From positions 1-64,000 of the forward strand of contig JAJDUM010000097.1 in NCBI GenBank assembly GCA_022826645.1: DNA of 64,000 nt, given 5' to 3'. Of the stretch, positions 35,601 through 43,087 are shown piece after piece; position 1 is the stretch's first letter; every line of letters starts with the position of its first letter. The notes beneath the pieces are model-generated. The model was not told the DNA's origin, did no database searches, and worked only from the letters and a program-made list of their open reading frames with translations. The DNA comes from Candidatus Poribacteria bacterium. GTDB lineage: Bacteria > Poribacteria > WGA-4E > PCPOR2b. The position numbers and the translations under genes were made by a program.

Positions 35601-36062
35601 CGGAGGCAGCGCTGATTCCGGTGGTCGCTGTTCAGTTAGATCTACGCGGGGTTCAAGTTTAACCTCATCGCGCGGTTCTTCCAACAGTTGATCTTGTCGG
35701 AAAAGGTCCCGTTTATACCCCTTTTTGATTGCAAAGGGCAAAGTCTGATAGGTGATCTGAAAGATGGCTTCGGGCGGATACTCCTTGAGGGACCTGAGTG
35801 TCCCTGCGCTGTAATCGATGAGATAATCTAAGTTTTTGGTGAGCTGTACGCCGTCAACTGTTATGCGTTCGCTGTCGCGGATGGGGGGCCAATGCTTCAA
35901 AATGAAAGGATCAGGAAGGTCTTTGAATTGAACGGATTCTGTTTTCTGTAAAAGGGAAAGGGAGGGCAATTGGAGCGGATCACGCTCGGATTTTGCGGTA
36001 TAAGGCATGGAAACGAGAATGCCAATGAATAAGAAATACGATATTGCCAGAAGTTTCCCCAT
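32610..36062 (-). CDS. Very large exported envelope protein, probable outer-membrane beta-barrel
   Basis: 1150 residues with a signal peptide (MGKLLAISYFLFIGILVSMP). The N-terminal 400 residues show repeated Ig/transglutaminase-like sheet segments (ITVDGVQLTKNLDYLIDYSAG; EFVIVKAGTEIVWLNGHRM; DVIRVDFEYIPEDLAYQRN), and V-S-V-G-S-N-R-S-L-S is the start of a strand-rich part. From about 420 on there are many amphipathic strands with alternating polar/hydrophobic residues (LDLQVKPVNWLKLDYGLG; STKVRGQDQ; FDFTYRLNHGSS; LLLRFNYRLL), typical of a large outer-membrane barrel. SprA-like or related proteins of other phyla resemble it in layout. It is the longest gene of the window. Confidence 0.7.
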   Translation of the reverse strand: MGKLLAISYFLFIGILVSMPYTAKSERDPLQLPSLSLLQKTESVQFKDLPDPFILKHWPPIRDSERITVDGVQLTKNLDYLIDYSAGTLRSLKEYPPEAIFQITYQTLPFAIKKGYKRDLFRQDQLLEEPRDEVKLEPRVDLTEQRPPESALPPVQVTGTQTFGVSVGSNRSLSPERALRISVDGKVSENVSVTALLSDQDLPIQPEGTTENIQDIDQKLIRITSPNVTGMLGDFEGSLGNTDIFFDRALEGVQVSGDFRWGKFHLIPTAIPKGQSASKTIRGEEGRSEYRIDVDGEFVIVKAGTEIVWLNGHRMRRGENNDYVIRDYGDPIIEFTSKHLITSNDVIRVDFEYIPEDLAYQRNLQGVSGSLNLPGERVTIGVGYAVESDLNDPENAFIIINEQDFKELQRNELDADEDGNPLIAPQRRTVWDINGRLDFTESQGFLQHAPILEGQIAFGALDRNTFSNQDQKTLSRAWKLLANSSTEKLMLNMELRSLDADFVPVGASSTNRTRFRYEEQYSDEQFDDLYLLGGVGAAQNPDEKSVDLDLQVKPVNWLKLDYGLGRTEEHFRKSADQQSLNSSETVAPLPDVTLRNNLNGGFDFNPREGLVKRPYIPRLKGDYRRSTSKVRGQDQFRKTRRYGQLSQRVRVLNLNASVEQLEAIDLDFDDNVNLNRKRDISTARLDLVDFRWISVNTKYAIEEAYDKEPLLTVDGKALGFSDWQSATNARTWTVGFFSQPRKWAHVSTNISRRVFEAQRGPASNSRTQLADIEMRLTPFNRALDGQLIYELDKKLATERREIFTNINPFTGREIKPGEGHYVKIDDLHYREDFEEGDYIKFIQNVEDKPVSAIDMKLSLRFQPRRLTSRRRSEVTAGAKQPEAPSNLVWLANAIRGQAVVNITEEQEDPDPSSLYLLRNLRNERTVFGRVNQRYRLDFSPSPLLNLDLGFDTNRLLNKRINNRERRRHSRDWEIDVTLNPTSKLSFKAKWEQRREEEQFTELDLEGNASAAISDLTQFERTNTIEFNYELSRVLQFGVAGIHESTADREHLDDMPEARTQTFSLENRLTYSFIRKGRFDFTYRLNHGSSEGGIPFTRYNFYEGISHEVRTTADYKVRKVTDLLLRFNYRLLSTEQNKPEHRVGMEVVAEL

Positions 36063-36385
36063 GAACGGACACCGAAAGTCGGAGCGTGATACCGGCGAAG
36101 CGGTTAAAGCCTTTGAGTTAAGGCGTTACGTTGATGTTTTTCGAGTCTAACTTGTCCTGTTATCCCTTTGTTTATGCGATGCTTTTCTTTCTTCATGTTT
36201 TGAATCTCTGCTGTACTGCAAGAAATGTCTGATAGATGGGTACACTAATCCGTTTCTGCATTGAAGAAATCGTAGATCCTTAACACAAGATATGATATAA
36301 TACAGCGCTGTAAAATTCAGTAACAACTTTGAACGGGAAGCACATTGTTGCACACACCACATCGCTTGACGAGGAGGATTCACGA
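36063..36385. other. Divergent intergenic region before folD
   Basis: About 320 bases between the giant envelope gene and folD. TATAAT at 36296-36301 is a good -10, but the -35 position is weak. No RNA gene recognised. Confidence 0.4.
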
Positions 36386-37255
36386 TTGCCAATTGCTTTG
36401 GGTCCCGACGACATTGGGGCGAAAATTATTGATGGAAAAGAGCTTGCCAGATTGATCCGACGCGAAATTCGACGGCAAGTGAGGAAGCTGAAATTTACTC
36501 CTGGGCTCGCAGTAGTCCAAGTTGGGGATGACCCCGCTTCGACGGTCTATGTCAGTAACAAGGAGAAGGATTGTAGGTATGTTGGCTTTCATTCCGAGGT
36601 ACATCGGATACCGGTAGAAACACCGCAACCGGCGGTAGTCGAGCAGATTCAGATGCTGAACAGTCGTGAGGACATACACGGGATCATCGCCCAAATGCCG
36701 GTCCCTGACTCTATTGATGGGGATACGATTATCAACGAAATCGCACCTGAGAAAGATGCCGATGGTTTGACGCTTGTGAACTTAGGTAACCTTCTCATTA
36801 ATCGCGAACAGACTGTCCCATGTACGCCGGCAGGCATTATCCGTCTCATCGAATCGACAGGTGTAAAGATTGAAGGTAGTCGTGCGGTTTGTGTGGGACG
36901 CAGTAGTCTGGTTGGAAAACCTGTCGGATTGATGTTGCTCAACCGCAATGCAACAGTTTCCTACTGTCACACGAGGACTCGCGAACTTTCATCGGAAACC
37001 CAGCAGGCGGACATTTTGATTGCGGCAGTCGGCAGACCCGAATTGGTTACGGCGGATATGGTAAAACCGGGGGCGGTTGTGATTGATGTGGGAATTACTA
37101 TTGCTGAGAACGGATTTGTCGGTGATGTTAATTATGAGGAGGTCAAGGAGGTCGCCGGTTTTATTACCCCTGTCCCGGGCGGTGTTGGTCCGATGACGCG
37201 CGCGATGTTGTTAGAAAACACGCTGAAATTAGCCTTGGCTCAACGAGAAAAATAG
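36386..37255 (+). CDS. folD: Bifunctional methylene-THF dehydrogenase/cyclohydrolase FolD
   Basis: 289 residues from TTG 36386, which has AGGAGG eight bases upstream; the frame is open 57 bases further up but no site is there. The FolD motifs are present: YVSNKEKDCRYVGF with the catalytic Lys, G-I-I-A-Q-M-P-V-P (usually QLPLP), the NADP fold VCVGRSSLVGKPVGLMLL, and TPVPGGVGPMTRAML. It interconverts methylene-, methenyl- and formyl-THF. 5-formyl-THF cyclo-ligase at 58 kb feeds the same pool. Confidence 0.96.
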   Translation: MPIALGPDDIGAKIIDGKELARLIRREIRRQVRKLKFTPGLAVVQVGDDPASTVYVSNKEKDCRYVGFHSEVHRIPVETPQPAVVEQIQMLNSREDIHGIIAQMPVPDSIDGDTIINEIAPEKDADGLTLVNLGNLLINREQTVPCTPAGIIRLIESTGVKIEGSRAVCVGRSSLVGKPVGLMLLNRNATVSYCHTRTRELSSETQQADILIAAVGRPELVTADMVKPGAVVIDVGITIAENGFVGDVNYEEVKEVAGFITPVPGGVGPMTRAMLLENTLKLALAQREK

Positions 37256-37327
37256 ATCTTTTGGTTCGTGGGTGTATCCAACGCTTGATCTTACGTATTA
37301 GGTATCATACAAAAATGGAGGTTTATT

Positions 37328-38092
37328 ATGGAGTTTCCAGGATTTAATCTTGATGGTAAAGTGATGTTGGTTACAGGTGCGGGAAAAGGCATCGGGCGAG
37401 GTATCGCGCTCGCTGCGGCACAGATGGGTACCGATGTCCTGCTGAATAGCCGGACACTGTCCGATCTCGAAGAGGTTGCAGAAGAGATACGAGCAGCGGG
37501 TGGTAAGGCTGAACCGGTCGTTTTCGATGCGAGTAAAATGGATGAGATTGCCCGCGGTGCACAGGAATCGATTGATGTTTGGGGACGGGTTGATGTCCTC
37601 GTCAATAACGCCGGCACGAATCGCCCGAAGCCGGCGCTTGAAGTAACCGAGGACGATTGGGATACGGTTTATGATTTGAATCTCAAGGGACTGTTTTTCC
37701 TCACACAGGCGCTTGTGAAGCCAATGATTGAACGGGAGAGCGGGAAGATTATCAACATCACTTCGACAATGGCGTTGGTGGGCGGTCCATTGCGCACAAT
37801 TTACTCCGGCAGCAAGGGCGGCGTTCTGTCATTGACAAAGGGGCTTGCGGTTGAGTGGGCACCTCACAATGTAACTGTGAATACAGTCGCACCAGCGTTT
37901 ACGCGGACTCCGCTTGCCAACGAACTTCTAAAGCGTAAGGAATTCTATGATGATGTCGTGCGTCGCATCCCGATGGGACGCGTTGGTGAGGTTGAAGAGG
38001 TTGTCGGTGCGGTGCTGTATCTTGCCTCGGACGCTGCCAACTGGGTAACAGGACAAACCCTCGCAGTCGATGGTGGCTGGGTCGCTTGGTAG
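37328..38092 (+). CDS. Short-chain dehydrogenase/reductase
   Basis: 254 residues, classical SDR. TGAGKGIGRG is the cofactor loop; D-A-S-K follows; N-N-A-G-T-N, then S (ITSTMALVG), Y-S-G-S-K (catalytic Tyr/Lys); the typical C-terminus is ASDAANWVTGQTLAVDGGWVAW. Many relatives are gluconate 5-dehydrogenases or 3-oxoacyl-ACP reductases. GGAGG lies about 10 bases upstream of the ATG. Confidence 0.93.
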   Translation: MEFPGFNLDGKVMLVTGAGKGIGRGIALAAAQMGTDVLLNSRTLSDLEEVAEEIRAAGGKAEPVVFDASKMDEIARGAQESIDVWGRVDVLVNNAGTNRPKPALEVTEDDWDTVYDLNLKGLFFLTQALVKPMIERESGKIINITSTMALVGGPLRTIYSGSKGGVLSLTKGLAVEWAPHNVTVNTVAPAFTRTPLANELLKRKEFYDDVVRRIPMGRVGEVEEVVGAVLYLASDAANWVTGQTLAVDGGWVAW

Positions 38093-38198
38093 ATGGTTCA
38101 ATAATGCAGCCTGAAATGATATATGAGTGCCTGTCAATTCTGGGGTTTCCAGCCAATCAGTTCCGAATTCGGAATATATGTTCCAAAAGGAGTAAAGG

Positions 38199-40247
38199 AT
38201 GACAACGAGTGTTTCCGCAAATGGAGTCTCCATGCCCGAAATGGTTTCCATCAAGGCGACTGAGATCTCTGCGCCACCCGGATGGGCGTTGATGGAGCGT
38301 AATCTTATCGACCTCATGGAGGAAGCAGCGCCCATGATGGTCAAGAAGTACACTGAACCGGGCGGTGCCCTTTACTTCGCAGAGGATTTCGACGACCTAT
38401 ATGAGCAGTTCTATAACTGGTCCCTGTTCTACGCTATGGGTGCTGATGAGAGTTTGCTCAACCTTGCGCTACAGGGGTGGAACGCGTCGACCCGGATCAG
38501 TGATGACAGCTTCAATCACCGTCTTCGACATAACGATTTCAAAAAAGTGTTCAGACCGTCGATGCACAATGAATTCTGGAATCTGGCGCAATCGACGGAG
38601 TGGCATCATCTCGGCGAAGGGAATATGGCGTTCTACGATTTTGGAGTTGCCTGTCCCACCGTTTCGGAAAACGTCCGTCGAGCGCGGAGATTCGCCGCGA
38701 TGTTCATTGGCGAGGATCCGGAAGCCCCTAATTACGATCCGGAATATAAGATCCTGCGATCACCGTTTCATTCCAGTCAGGGACCCAGACTACATGCAGA
38801 TGCAAACTTCGCGAACACCATGCTGCTCGCCGGAAGATATCTGGGTGGCGAGGTCAACTATTACGGTGTACGTGCGAGCCTGTATCCAATCGTCGAAGAT
38901 CTCGAACTGAATTGGTATGAAGACCCAAAACGGAGGGAACAGATTGTCGAACTGTTCGAGAAAATAGTCTTGGAATCCGACACCCCGAATAGTTTAGGTG
39001 CTACCGCCCTCGTCACCAATGCTTACCTGTATACAGGTGATGAGAAATACAAACGGTGGGTATTGGAGTATACGGAAGCGTGGCTAGATCGGATGCGCCG
39101 CAATAACGGGATTATGCCCGACAATGTGGGACCTACCGGAAAGATTGGAGAGCGGCGCAATGGTTCGTGGTGGGGTGGACAATACGGTTGGAATCACTAT
39201 CAAGGCTACAATATCATGTTCCACTCGCTCACCATTGCCGCTGAATGTGCCTTGCTGCTCACCGGTGACTACGGCTATCTTGAGCTTCTCCGCTCCCAGA
39301 TCCAGCTGCTATTGGAGAACTCGATAAAGCGGGAAGACGGACAGTTGATAATGCCGACACGATACGGTCCCGACGGCTGGTGCTATGATCCGCCTGTTGG
39401 TCCCTCAAACGATGATATTCTGCCCAAGAGAGGGGTCTACACAGGTCCAATCCCGTGGCGGATGCAGGAACTTGCCCACCTGTATCATGCTTCAATGTCT
39501 ACTGAAGATTATGAGCTAATCACGCAGATACGGGATGGTGAGGTTGAGCGTGACTGGAATGAAATTGGAGCAAGGGGTGGCGAGAAGAACGGCGGCGAAA
39601 CAGAATTTGCCCGCTTCCAATACTACGACGGACTAAATCCGGATTGGCCCGAGAAGATACTGAGCGCGGAGTACCGATGGGCGCTAGAGGCTTTCGACAA
39701 GACCCGTCTTGACGATCGTTCCGTCGAGGAAATTATCACAACAAACTACTTCCCACCAAATCCCGTTTTTACGAAGGGACTGACACAGGTTATGATGGGG
39801 GCACCGCAGTCGGTCTACAACGGCGGACTTCTCCGAGCGACTGTGCGCTATTATGACCGAGACAACGCGCGCCCCGGCTTGCCGCGAGATGTCGCCGCCC
39901 TCGTCGATAAATTGGGATCAGACGCTGTCGGAATCCAACTGGTGAACCTCAGCACGACTGAAACTCGAAACACCATCGTACAGGCAGGTGCTTTCGGAGA
40001 ACATCAGTTTACTGGACTCAAATATCGAGAGATGAATCAAGAAGAGTTGCGTCAAAATCCCTATCTATGGCTCCGGTCGGAACGAGAATACGCAGCAAAA
40101 GAAACCTCTGTCAATGGGAAGTATTTTGCGGTCGAACTCCCACCTTCGACATCTGTTCGGTTAGAGGTCGGCATGCGTCGCTTTGTGAATGATCCGAGCT
40201 ACGCCTTCCCGTGGTATGGGGATTCGATTCCTGTGCCGTTTCAATAG
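38199..40247 (+). CDS. 682-residue protein of unknown function, helical-toroid-like
   Basis: No signal peptide. AAAAGGAG precedes the ATG. Residues about 60-400 contain repeated aromatic helix pairs (YEQFYNWSLFYAMGADESLL; LLAGRYLGG; YKRWVLEYTEAWLDRM; LLLTGDYGYLELLRSQIQLLL), which recall the alpha/alpha toroid of glycoside hydrolases and lyases. GSWWGGQYGWNHYQGYN at about 325 is a striking Gly/Trp segment. The last 150 residues are beta-rich. I do not recognise a family. It is possibly a sugar hydrolase or lyase; that remains inference. Its neighbours are an SDR and a Gfo/Idh-like gene. Confidence 0.6.
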   Translation: MTTSVSANGVSMPEMVSIKATEISAPPGWALMERNLIDLMEEAAPMMVKKYTEPGGALYFAEDFDDLYEQFYNWSLFYAMGADESLLNLALQGWNASTRISDDSFNHRLRHNDFKKVFRPSMHNEFWNLAQSTEWHHLGEGNMAFYDFGVACPTVSENVRRARRFAAMFIGEDPEAPNYDPEYKILRSPFHSSQGPRLHADANFANTMLLAGRYLGGEVNYYGVRASLYPIVEDLELNWYEDPKRREQIVELFEKIVLESDTPNSLGATALVTNAYLYTGDEKYKRWVLEYTEAWLDRMRRNNGIMPDNVGPTGKIGERRNGSWWGGQYGWNHYQGYNIMFHSLTIAAECALLLTGDYGYLELLRSQIQLLLENSIKREDGQLIMPTRYGPDGWCYDPPVGPSNDDILPKRGVYTGPIPWRMQELAHLYHASMSTEDYELITQIRDGEVERDWNEIGARGGEKNGGETEFARFQYYDGLNPDWPEKILSAEYRWALEAFDKTRLDDRSVEEIITTNYFPPNPVFTKGLTQVMMGAPQSVYNGGLLRATVRYYDRDNARPGLPRDVAALVDKLGSDAVGIQLVNLSTTETRNTIVQAGAFGEHQFTGLKYREMNQEELRQNPYLWLRSEREYAAKETSVNGKYFAVELPPSTSVRLEVGMRRFVNDPSYAFPWYGDSIPVPFQ

Positions 40248-40261
40248 CTGCCAAGACAACT

Positions 40262-41437
40262 TTAATCCGGTAACGGTTCCCGCGATGCACCGACGGGGCG
40301 TGGTCCCGTTGGACGCCAAGGAATCGAATCGTAGGAGCGGTATGCAATATCAAGATGTGGTGTTTCGAGGCGGATATAGCCTTGATGGCGCGAGTCCAAC
40401 GCGGCTTCTAACACGCCCGACGTTAGTAGTGTCCGTTCGACTGGATAGGTTGGGACTCCGGTGACGAACATCTCTTCGATATTCAAGCTGAGGTAGCTGA
40501 AGTGTGGGTGCGGATCCCCGTGCAGATAGAATTCCGAACCGTAGATCTCACCATCGACCCTTCCAGCATAAGCCAAGTCCGTTACATAGCCGTTCAGCAT
40601 CAGGGCAGCGCCGCGAAATCCGTCCCGATATTCTAAAAGAAAAAGCGCGGGATTTTCACAGTGGTCTTCCATAGCCCCGGACGGTTTATTCTCAATTGGC
40701 GCACAGGCAGCCTCCGCCAATTCCCGCCACCATGCCCCGGCTCTGCCTGCCTCCCATACCGCATCACCTTCCAAGCAGGTCACGGCTGCCACGCCCGTCT
40801 CACCGCCAACGCGTCGCTCGACCATACACTGAAGCGTTTCCAGCGTATGGAAGCCGTAGATATCCAGCCCGGAATAGCCAATCGAGACCGCCTCTGTGAT
40901 TGGAGTTTCCAACGGATGCTCTAACCAGGGGTTGCGATAACCAAAAGGCAGCGATGAACCTGCCATGAACGGTGCACCGAGTTGCGCCGCACGGTCAAAC
41001 ATCCATTTGGCGTCGTGCCAGTTGTAGGAGAGGTGCTTGTCGTTGAAAACGGGGACACCCCTGCCACTTGTCGAAAAAACACCGCAGATCTGCTCCATGA
41101 AGTATTTTCGCGGATAGAGTTGCTGGTCTTTCTCGTTCCAAGCGTAGTCGCCGTGCTCGCCGATCAGGAGGACTCCATCGACGGCGAGTTCACTTCCCCC
41201 GAGCGTCAATGCCTTGGCGATACTCGGATAGATCGGTACATCATGGGATGCGGCGTGCCCGCGGCTCAGATCATTTTCGGGGAACTGATCTACATACATC
41301 GACGCAATTTCGATGCGCGGTTGAATCAGTCCGTCGTCTGTCGGGATTCCCTTCAGGAACTTAGTAACGATTACATCAGCGTGCGATCCCGGGCGGTACT
41401 CGGTAATAATTGCTGCAATCTTTTTGCGCTCGGACAT
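40262..41437 (-). CDS. Gfo/Idh/MocA-like protein of unknown function
   Basis: 391 residues. The N-terminus KKIAAIITEYRPGSHADVIVTKFLKG lacks the Gly-rich NAD loop. The later GVLLIGEHGDYAWNEKDQQLYPRKYFMEQI and the middle VPVFNDKHLSYNW fit a dehydrogenase-like Rossmann order in which the cofactor site is lost or changed. The C-terminal half (FLLEYRDGFRGAALMLNGYVTD) is like the sheet domain of the family. AAGGAG precedes the ATG. It may be a non-redox member that binds a sugar phosphate. Confidence 0.55.
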   Translation of the reverse strand: MSERKKIAAIITEYRPGSHADVIVTKFLKGIPTDDGLIQPRIEIASMYVDQFPENDLSRGHAASHDVPIYPSIAKALTLGGSELAVDGVLLIGEHGDYAWNEKDQQLYPRKYFMEQICGVFSTSGRGVPVFNDKHLSYNWHDAKWMFDRAAQLGAPFMAGSSLPFGYRNPWLEHPLETPITEAVSIGYSGLDIYGFHTLETLQCMVERRVGGETGVAAVTCLEGDAVWEAGRAGAWWRELAEAACAPIENKPSGAMEDHCENPALFLLEYRDGFRGAALMLNGYVTDLAYAGRVDGEIYGSEFYLHGDPHPHFSYLSLNIEEMFVTGVPTYPVERTLLTSGVLEAALDSRHQGYIRLETPHLDIAYRSYDSIPWRPTGPRPVGASREPLPD

Positions 41438-41491
41438 TCTGTGTTCTCCTTATCGGTATACGTTCCAATAAAATGTAGTATTCTTCACGTT

Positions 41492-42553
41492 TTACGCTTC
41501 GTAAACGACACCCAGCTTGATGCTTTTTTCCGGTGCCTCATCAATATCACGATAGGCTTCAGCAGATTCGCTGAACGAAACTATCGGATGGAGCAATCCT
41601 TCCACCGAAAGCCGTCCCTCCTGCAGCAGTGCGAACGCCTCCGTATGCAGACGCGGTGTGTCCCACAACGGATGTCCAGGGAGAGGTTGGCTCACATCAC
41701 GGGTCGAAATCATTGTCAATCGGTTTCGGTGCCACTCCCCCTCAAGACTCAACGCACGGGCGTCCCCCGTGTAATACGCCGAAGACACAATAGTTCCCAT
41801 GTAACCTGTCGCTCGCAACGCATCGTTCAACGCACCATAAATACCACTTGTTTCTAATGAAACATCAACACCAACAGTGTCTGTCAGGTCCTTAATAACC
41901 AGTCCGGCGTCTTCAGCAATCGGATCAATCACCACATCTGCACCGTGCTGCTTGGCAAGTTCGCGCCGGACGGGGATTGGGTCGGTTGCAGCTATCCACC
42001 GTGCCCCTTGAAGCTGTGCAATCTGCACCGCCATCTGTCCAATTGCACCGAGCCCAAATACCGCTACACGATCGCCGAGGCCAATTTTAGCGTCTCGCAC
42101 GGGACTGAGCGCAACACCGGCCGGATCCGAATACACAATGGCTTCGGCTGACATCTTATCTGGGGCTTCATCTAAACGTTCTTCGTGGACGGTGTGTGTT
42201 TCGCGGATAGGTAGGTGTCCGAAAACACGATCCCCTACTTGAAAACGTGCAGCACCTTCGCTAACTTCGGTCACTTCTCCGACCGTCATATTCCCCAATC
42301 GTGTCGGGAATTTCTGTCCACCTCCTTTTGCAGCCTCGATTTCATCGGGATTCAGAGGGACGTGCATCCGTCGTTCCCACTCAAAAGGGGAGGTATGGTC
42401 CTTGGTTTCGGCACGATAGCCGCGAAGCTCTGATCCGTGTTTGGGGGCAGAAAAGATGCTCTGTATTCGCACTTCACCGGGGTTGAGTGATGGCTCCTCA
42501 TATTCACGAAGCACAGGTGTGCGTGGCGCAATAGCAATAAGTTCTCTGGGCAT
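41492..42553 (-). CDS. MDR-superfamily dehydrogenase without the usual zinc ligands
   Basis: 353 residues. The fold of medium-chain dehydrogenases is clear: LNPGEVRIQSIFS, then GEVTEVSEGAARFQVGDRVFG, and the Rossmann motif VAVFGLGAIGQMAVQIAQLQGA. The zinc-site residues are missing: the usual C-G-T/S-D reads S-A-P-K-H-G-S-E and the usual G-H-E reads G-N-M-T. So the catalytic zinc is probably absent, as in quinone- or enoyl-reductase types. AAAGGA precedes the ATG. Related proteins are often annotated as zinc-binding dehydrogenases. Confidence 0.85.
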   Translation of the reverse strand: MPRELIAIAPRTPVLREYEEPSLNPGEVRIQSIFSAPKHGSELRGYRAETKDHTSPFEWERRMHVPLNPDEIEAAKGGGQKFPTRLGNMTVGEVTEVSEGAARFQVGDRVFGHLPIRETHTVHEERLDEAPDKMSAEAIVYSDPAGVALSPVRDAKIGLGDRVAVFGLGAIGQMAVQIAQLQGARWIAATDPIPVRRELAKQHGADVVIDPIAEDAGLVIKDLTDTVGVDVSLETSGIYGALNDALRATGYMGTIVSSAYYTGDARALSLEGEWHRNRLTMISTRDVSQPLPGHPLWDTPRLHTEAFALLQEGRLSVEGLLHPIVSFSESAEAYRDIDEAPEKSIKLGVVYEA

Positions 42554-43087
42554 TTTTGAATCCTTTTATGGTGAATTCTAAAAATCAATGGACACTTTCG
42601 CTTCCCGTTTGGCAGGCGCTGTTTCTCCCGACAGGTCGGGATCCCGATTCATCGGGATTCGGTGCGGTTAGAAACCGCACCTACCGGGTCCGAGAGCAAT
42701 GCGGTGCAGAGGTGAATCCCGATTTGTTCGGACCAACCTCGTTCTTGCCATCAGAGCAAAAGTCTGATTTCGACTACCATAGGCAAACGATGTTCATTAT
42801 AGTTATCCCATTAACAGTTGTCAACGGAATTGGGGTTGTCTAGCTAGAAAATACCTGATGGTTTAATCGCACGTCCGGAGGCAGTTGAGATTGACATATT
42901 ACAAGAGATCTTCTGTAGATTATTTTAATCGAAATGTTTTAGATTTGACCCTACATTTGGTAAGTGATAAGATATAACTTGAGCTTGAAGATGCACATGC
43001 AATGTTCGCAGCTGAAATGCAGCTGCATGACACCAGAGTGCAGCACGGGTTGGATTGTTCCAATTTTAGTTCTTAGCGAAAACGCCT
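42554..43087. other. Divergent intergenic region with clustered palindromes
   Basis: 534 bases with no plausible gene. It carries three adjacent palindromes at 42627-42681. A small palindrome GCAGCTGAAATGCAGCTGC stands near 43006-43024. Promoters for the MDR dehydrogenase and the MFS gene must be here. Confidence 0.5.
42627..42684. repeat. Cluster of three perfect palindromes
   Basis: CCCGAC-AG-GTCGGG (42627-42640), ATCCCGAT-TC-ATCGGGAT (42641-42658) and GGTGCGGTT-AGA-AACCGCACC (42661-42681) follow each other with almost no spacing. The last is followed by CTAC (with its final C), as in the palindromes at 20106 and 21942. Confidence 0.8.
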
